Both the position numbers and the translations under genes were made by a program. 64,000 bases of DNA from Alnus glutinosa (Eukaryota > Streptophyta > Magnoliopsida > Fagales > Betulaceae). This document shows, piece by piece, positions 59,117 through 64,000 of the stretch. The notes under the pieces are model-generated. The model was given only the letters and a program-made list of their open reading frames with translations. It had not been told where the DNA came from and searched no databases. Where the stretch lies: positions 13,626,654 to 13,690,653 of the forward strand of contig NC_084886.1 of NCBI RefSeq assembly GCF_958979055.1, given 5' to 3'. Positions within the stretch are counted from its first letter, which is position 1. Every line of letters starts with the position of its first letter.

Positions 59117-59548
59117 TGTGACGTCCCACATTGCTTGTGTATAGTAATGGTGATGTGCTTATATGTATATTCGCACAATTTTTGACACAACTTGTTTGAA
59201 AGCCGTGATGGCTATGAACCTATCAGTACTCCGCAGTTAAGCATGCTTATGCGAGAGTAGTACCAAGATGGATGACTTCTTGAGAAGTCTAATTCGAGGG
59301 AGTTAAAAGCGGACAATATTGTGTTATTGGGGTGCATTGTTACAAATGGTATCAGAGCTATTGTCCATCCTGAGATGGAAGGAGCGTGCATAAGCCTATG
59401 AAGGTCACCAGCGGGCATTTACTGGGACGTCAAGAATGAGGTTATCCCATGAGGGTCGCTAGCGGGGATGCTAGGTCCCAAAATGGTGTAATTGTGATGT
59501 CTCACATCGCTTGGATATAGAAATAAGGATGCGCTTATATGTATATAA
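59117..59548 (+). mobile_element. Cassandra-type TRIM carrying 5S rRNA sequence
   Basis: The LTR at 59117-59344 starts TGTGACGTCCCACATTGC and ends ATTGTTACA. It contains a 5S rRNA-derived stretch (about 59220-59310, ACTCCGCAGTTAAGCATGC, GCGAGAGTAGTACCAAGATG). Right after it comes TGGTATCAGAGC (59347-59358), the initiator-Met tRNA primer site. A short internal part of about 135 bp has no coding capacity, then a second LTR begins at 59493 (TGTGATGTCTCACATCGC) and is only partly present, to about 59548. This is the defining layout of Cassandra TRIMs. It looks old and incomplete. Confidence 0.87.
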
Positions 59549-59552
59549 GATG

Positions 59553-59700
59553 ATTAAGGGTGGGCCAAAATATTGCAAAACCGCACCGCCCCACCTCGCC
59601 CCTACTGGTTTATACGTTGATATTTGCGGGCACGGTTTGAATTTTTGCCAAACCGTGCTGGGCGGGGCGGGGCGTGGGTTTATAATTTTTTCAACATCGG
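59553..59700. repeat. GC-rich inverted repeat
   Basis: CCGCACCGCCCCACCTCGCC (about 59580) and GGGCGGGGCGGGGCGTGGG (about 59662) pair imperfectly, with GCAAAACCG / AAACCGTGC outside. The form is common in hAT-like MITEs; ends are not defined. Confidence 0.45.
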
Positions 59701-59708
59701 ATTCCCGC

Positions 59709-62700
59709 TATAACACCCCAAAAAAATAAAAAATTAAGTGTAATTAAAAGAGATTAAGTTTATATTTGAATTATTTTATAAAGATTTTATTTTATGGTTA
59801 AATGAATAAGATATTATTAAGTATTAAAAATAAGAAGAAAAAGAAGACAACATAGGAAAGCTGTAAAAAGGGAGAAAACTATAGTTTTTAAGGGAAAATA
59901 AATGAAAAGAATTTACTTGATCATTTATAAATTTCTTATGCCATTGTTTTTAATTCTGTTATAATTGTTAATTATGTCATTTCATAGTATGTTTATTTTT
60001 CTGGTGTTGTGATTTCCTTACTAGAGTTGTCGAACTTACCATTTCCTTACAACCATTTCAGATGAAGGTATACATTATAGTCATGAGGACGGGGGTACTA
60101 GTGAGACTCCTTGTCGTTAGTGACCCGCAGATCTGGCCATACCAGTGGGACACCTGGACCCACTGTTCAATGGATTAGTGGAGGGGCGTTATGGGTTGTA
60201 CGTAGTAGCAATAGTAATTGGGGATTCCATAATTACCATGAATTGTAGAACATAAACTAATGAAGTACAGTTTTTTTTTTGTGATCTTTTTTGTAACTAT
60301 ACACCTTACTATACTGTACTCATTTAGGGGGATGTTCTAGCAACTTTAGTTGTTAGTCTTTTTGTACATACCTCCCACCTATTGATCCTAAAAATTGTGA
60401 TGAACGTCTGACCCCAGTGTAATATTTTTTTGATACTACTAATGACAAAAGTATAACCACTTGTATTAATTGTGTTTGGGCCTCTTTGTCTTTAATTATT
60501 TATTATAGATTTATTAAGTTCGCGTTCCCCTTATATTTCAAAACGGGGGCGTGCCATTATGGTATGAGCGCAAAGTGAACTGTAGTTGGCTAGCTAAAGA
60601 ACCTAGGAAACATGGAAACCCAGGTTTAGGTTAGGATACATTACTACGCTCACAATTGAATTATTATTTTTAAATTGGAAACTCTAACTTTAACGCGTTT
60701 CAGAATTATGGTGGAAGGAGGCAAAGGATCGTCACAAGGCTTGGGAACTGAGACTGCCCAAGACATGGCTCAGATGTTTCAAGCTATGGCCAGGCATTTC
60801 GTTATGGCCATAACTGATCTTAGAAGAGAAGTACCTCGTGAGGAAGAATGTGGCTGCCCGTTCAAACATTTTGAGCGTCTTCATATTCCCATGTTCGATG
60901 GAAAACTAGATCCCATGGAGTGGGAAAACTGGTTGATCGATGTGGAAGAAATTTTACAACTCGCGGACAGCACAGAAGAACAGAAGGCGCAATACACCGC
61001 ATGTCGACTGTCAGGTGAAGCCAGAAATTGGTGGACCACCAAGAAGGTGTTATCGATTCAAGAGCTGGGCAGCAAAGAAGCAATCTCTTGGACACAATTC
61101 TAGAAAGAATTCCTCCAACAATATTTTCCCAAAATTCTCAGAGATGCGAAGGTTTGGGAATTCGTGGACCTTACTCAAGGAAATTTGACTGTCTCTCAAT
61201 ACGCGGGCTGTTTCAATGAATTGGCGCGTTTCTCTCCTTACTTGGTGGCAAACAAAGAAAATCGAGTGAGAAAATTTGAACGTGGTCTCAACCCCCGAAT
61301 CCACAACCAAGTGGTATGTCTAGAAATTCGCGACTTTGTGGAATTGGTGAACAAGGCCTCCCTAGCCAAGGAAAGTTTGAAGAGGAACACAATGGCAATG
61401 GTGGAATCTCGAAAAATGATTGCACCCGCATTGAATCAAAACCAAGCTGGAAGGAGACGAAAACCGAATGGTAATAATCAAGAAGTCAGACCTACAGGGA
61501 ACAGATCAAGCTCAGCAAACGGCACACCTTGCCCCAAATGTCAACGCCCCCACTATGGACCATGTCTTATAGGGACTAATCGGTGTTATCGATGCGGACA
61601 GCCCGGCCACATAGTACTAGATTACCCAAAAGGAGGCGCCGCACCGTTCCAGACAGTGGATAACCACAGACTGCCTACTCAAGCTAGGGTATATGCCCTC
61701 ACACCAAGAGAAGCGGAGACCGAAAACGACGTAGTTACAGGTATTCACCCCTCTTTACTGGCAAGGCTGTCGTTTTGCTCAATTCTAGTGCTACTCATTT
61801 GTTTATATCAACTAAGTATACTAAGAGATTTCATATTAGCATAGAGCCAATGGAAGTAGGAGTGCTAGTAGCCACCTAAGTAGGAAAATCAGTGATATGT
61901 AGAAAAATAATTTTGAACTGTCCAATTTGCATTGAGGGGAGAAACCTCACGGCTAATTTAATATCTAGCATGCCTAAAAGAATCGTCTCATGAAGAAAAG
62001 AAAATAGGAGACATACCAGTGGTACAAGAATTCATTGACGTTTTTCCAAAGGACCTTTCAGGACTTCCTCCAGATAGAGAGATAGAATTCTGCATTGCAC
62101 TAACTCTAGGAACAACTCCAATATCCAAAGCACCCTAACGGATGGCACCAAGGGAATTAAAAGAATTGAAGACCCAGCTACAAGAATTGTTGGACAAAGG
62201 ATTTATTCGCCCTAGTGTATCGCTATGGGGAACGCCCATACTCTTTGTGAAAAAGAATGATGGTACTTTCCAAACGTGTATTGATTATCGAGAGCTCAAC
62301 AAAGTCACCATCAAGAACAAGTATTCGTACCCCGCATAGACGATTTGTTCGACCAGCTACAGAGTGCGTAGATTTTTTCAAAAGATTGATCTTCGATCAT
62401 GATATCACCAATTGAAGATAAGGAGGGACGACATACCTAAGATGGCTTTCTGCACACGTTATGGCCACTATGAGTTCTTAGTGATGCCATTTGGATTAGC
62501 AAACACGCCAGCAGCTTTTATGGACTTAATGAATCGAGTGTTCCAAGAATTTCTTGACCAGTTTGTGGTGGTATTCATCGACGATATTTTAATCTACTCT
62601 AAGAGTCTATAAGAACATGAAGACCACCTTAGAATTATTCTACAAAAGCTTAGAGAGGAGCGACTCTATGCTAAATTCTCCAAGTGCGAATTTTGGCTCG

Positions 62701-64000
62701 AAAGGATTTATTTCCTCAAACACGTAATCTCTAAAGAAGGCATCACGGTAGATCCCAAGAAAATCAAAGTTGCGGTAGACTGGGAAAGATCTACCAGTGT
62801 ACACAAGATCAGAAGCTTTCTTGGTTTAGCAGGTTATTATCGGCGGTTTGTAGAAGGATTTTCAAAACTTTCCGACCGCCTGATTGCTCTAACGAAGAAG
62901 AATGCTTGTTTCTAGTGGAATGACGAATGCGAACTTAGTTTTCAGGAGCTAAAGCGCGACTGCCCCAATTTTGACACTTCCCTTAGGATCCGGTGGATTT
63001 GTTATTTATAGCGATGCTTCTAGAAGAGGACTCGGTTGCATTCTTATGCAAAACGGTAAAGTAGTAGCTTACGCTTCTCGGCAACTCAAGAACCACGTGT
63101 TGAACTACCCCACCCCTGACTTGGAACTCGCTGCGGTGGTTTTCACATTGAAGATTTGGAGGTACTACCTTTATGGAGAAAAATATGAAATTTATACCGA
63201 CCACAAGAGTCTCAAGTACATATTCATGTAGAAAGAATTAAACTTGATACAAATGCGATGGCTAGAATTAATAAAGGACTACGACCACGTAATGAATTAC
63301 CACCCTGGGAAAGCCAACGTAGTTGTAGATGCATTGAGCATGAAGTCTAGAGAAGGAGCAGCATGTCTAAAGACCTTGCCACGAGAACTGCAGGCAGATC
63401 TTCAAAGATTCGACTTAGAAATCGTTCAAGGCGAAGTGATAGCATTAATGGCAAAATTGGAGATTCGACCTACTCTCCTAGAAAGAATTCGTATAACGCA
63501 AGAACAAGATGAAGAGACCACCCGCCTAAAGGAGAAGATCAATAAGGGGTTGGGTTTTTATATTACGTCAGATGGGCTGCTCAGGTACCAAAATAGAATC
63601 TGTGTTCCAAACGACGAGGAGATAAGGAAACTGATCTTGGAAGAAGCACACTTCTCTCCATTCTCGGTGCATCCTGGAGGAACGAAGATGTATCGTGATC
63701 TTAAGGGTTATTTCTAGTGGAATGGAATGAAAAGGGATGTTGCTGAATTCGTAGAACGATGCTCGACGTGTCAATAAGTTAAAGCGGAACATCAGAGATC
63801 CGCAGGACTGTTGCAACCTTTGGAGATACTGGTATGGAAATGGGAGGCAATAGCTATGGACTTTTTGGTGGGATTACCACGAACTCAAGTTGGACACAAT
63901 GCAATATGGGTGATCGTAGATAGATTAACTAGAGCCGCTCATTTATATCAATAAGGGTGAAATATTCTTTGGAGAAGCTGATAGAACTTTATATACGAAA
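59709..64000 (+). mobile_element. Ty3/Gypsy LTR retrotransposon fossil (Tekay/Del-like), runs off the window
   Basis: An LTR-like region (about 59709-60555, opening TAACACCCC) is followed by a TGGTATGAGCGC primer-site-like word (about 60561). After it come, in Gypsy order: gag (from about 60709, with a zinc-knuckle-like CYRCGQPGH segment near 61590), a protease-type stretch, reverse transcriptase (about 62140-62620), RNase H (about 62960-63230) and the start of integrase (from about 63560). The second LTR is outside the window. It is broken in many places and looks old. The clade call is from the gag style and the order of parts only. Confidence 0.85.

Noticed and set aside
59220-59310. 5S rRNA gene
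   Set aside because: The similarity covers only part of 5S and sits within an LTR with primer site next to it, so it belongs to a Cassandra element.

Overview
The window is nuclear DNA of a flowering plant, most likely a woody eudicot. The evidence is GT-AG intron genes with plant-specific products (a CIP7-type protein, PP2C-like proteins, an ENTH adaptor), AT-rich intergenic DNA, and a dense layer of plant repeats: Copia and Gypsy remnants, a Cassandra TRIM carrying 5S rRNA sequence, L1-type LINEs, tRNA-derived SINEs, hAT fragments and foldback MITEs. The species cannot be named from the sequence alone.

Layout. 1-2440: a Copia reverse-transcriptase fossil, a small MITE and an LTR-like fossil. 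2620-4537 (+): complete gene for cytosolic ribosomal protein eL14/RPL14 (134 aa) with telo-box and site II promoter motifs. 6360-10191 (-): a four-exon gene for an 819-aa protein with two RRM-like domains; a SINE sits just upstream of one splice acceptor. 10.2-18.4 kb: repeats (SINE-like, LINE and Copia LTR pieces, a 26-G run). 18449-18745 (-): a two-exon gene for a 66-aa protein with a mitochondrial-type N terminus. 19-23.4 kb: a hAT fragment and foldback/direct repeats.

23661-25874 and 29593-31162 (+) are two tandem copies of a five-exon PP2C-like gene (282 and 278 aa). Most catalytic metal ligands are substituted, so both look like pseudophosphatases. Between them lies a nest of elements: a MITE, a LINE piece, an LTR-like piece, and a hAT fragment split by a CACTA-like insertion that itself contains a short LTR. 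Tail-to-tail with copy 2 is a 13-exon gene (31690-41996, -) for a 1331-aa homologue of COP1-interacting protein 7 (CIP7). All thirteen exons join in frame.

42-55.9 kb holds no protein gene I can support. It has a LINE with a SINE in its 3' part, a 527-bp TIR element, another SINE, a tRNA-Ser(AGA) gene at 53325-53406, a polyadenylated retroposon and small MITEs. 55961-57281 (-): complete four-exon gene for a 328-aa ENTH-domain protein. From 58 kb to the end: a 631-bp foldback element, half of a second, a Cassandra TRIM, and a decayed Ty3/Gypsy element that runs off the window.

The protein genes look functionally unrelated (translation, RNA binding, light signalling, membrane trafficking), as is normal for a plant chromosome arm. 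I found no operon-like or clearly new multi-gene system. The most notable items are the tandem pseudophosphatases with a shared promoter motif, the SINE beside a splice site, the Cassandra copy and the nested hAT/CACTA-like/LTR locus. All exon models are by eye from splice signals and reading frame.
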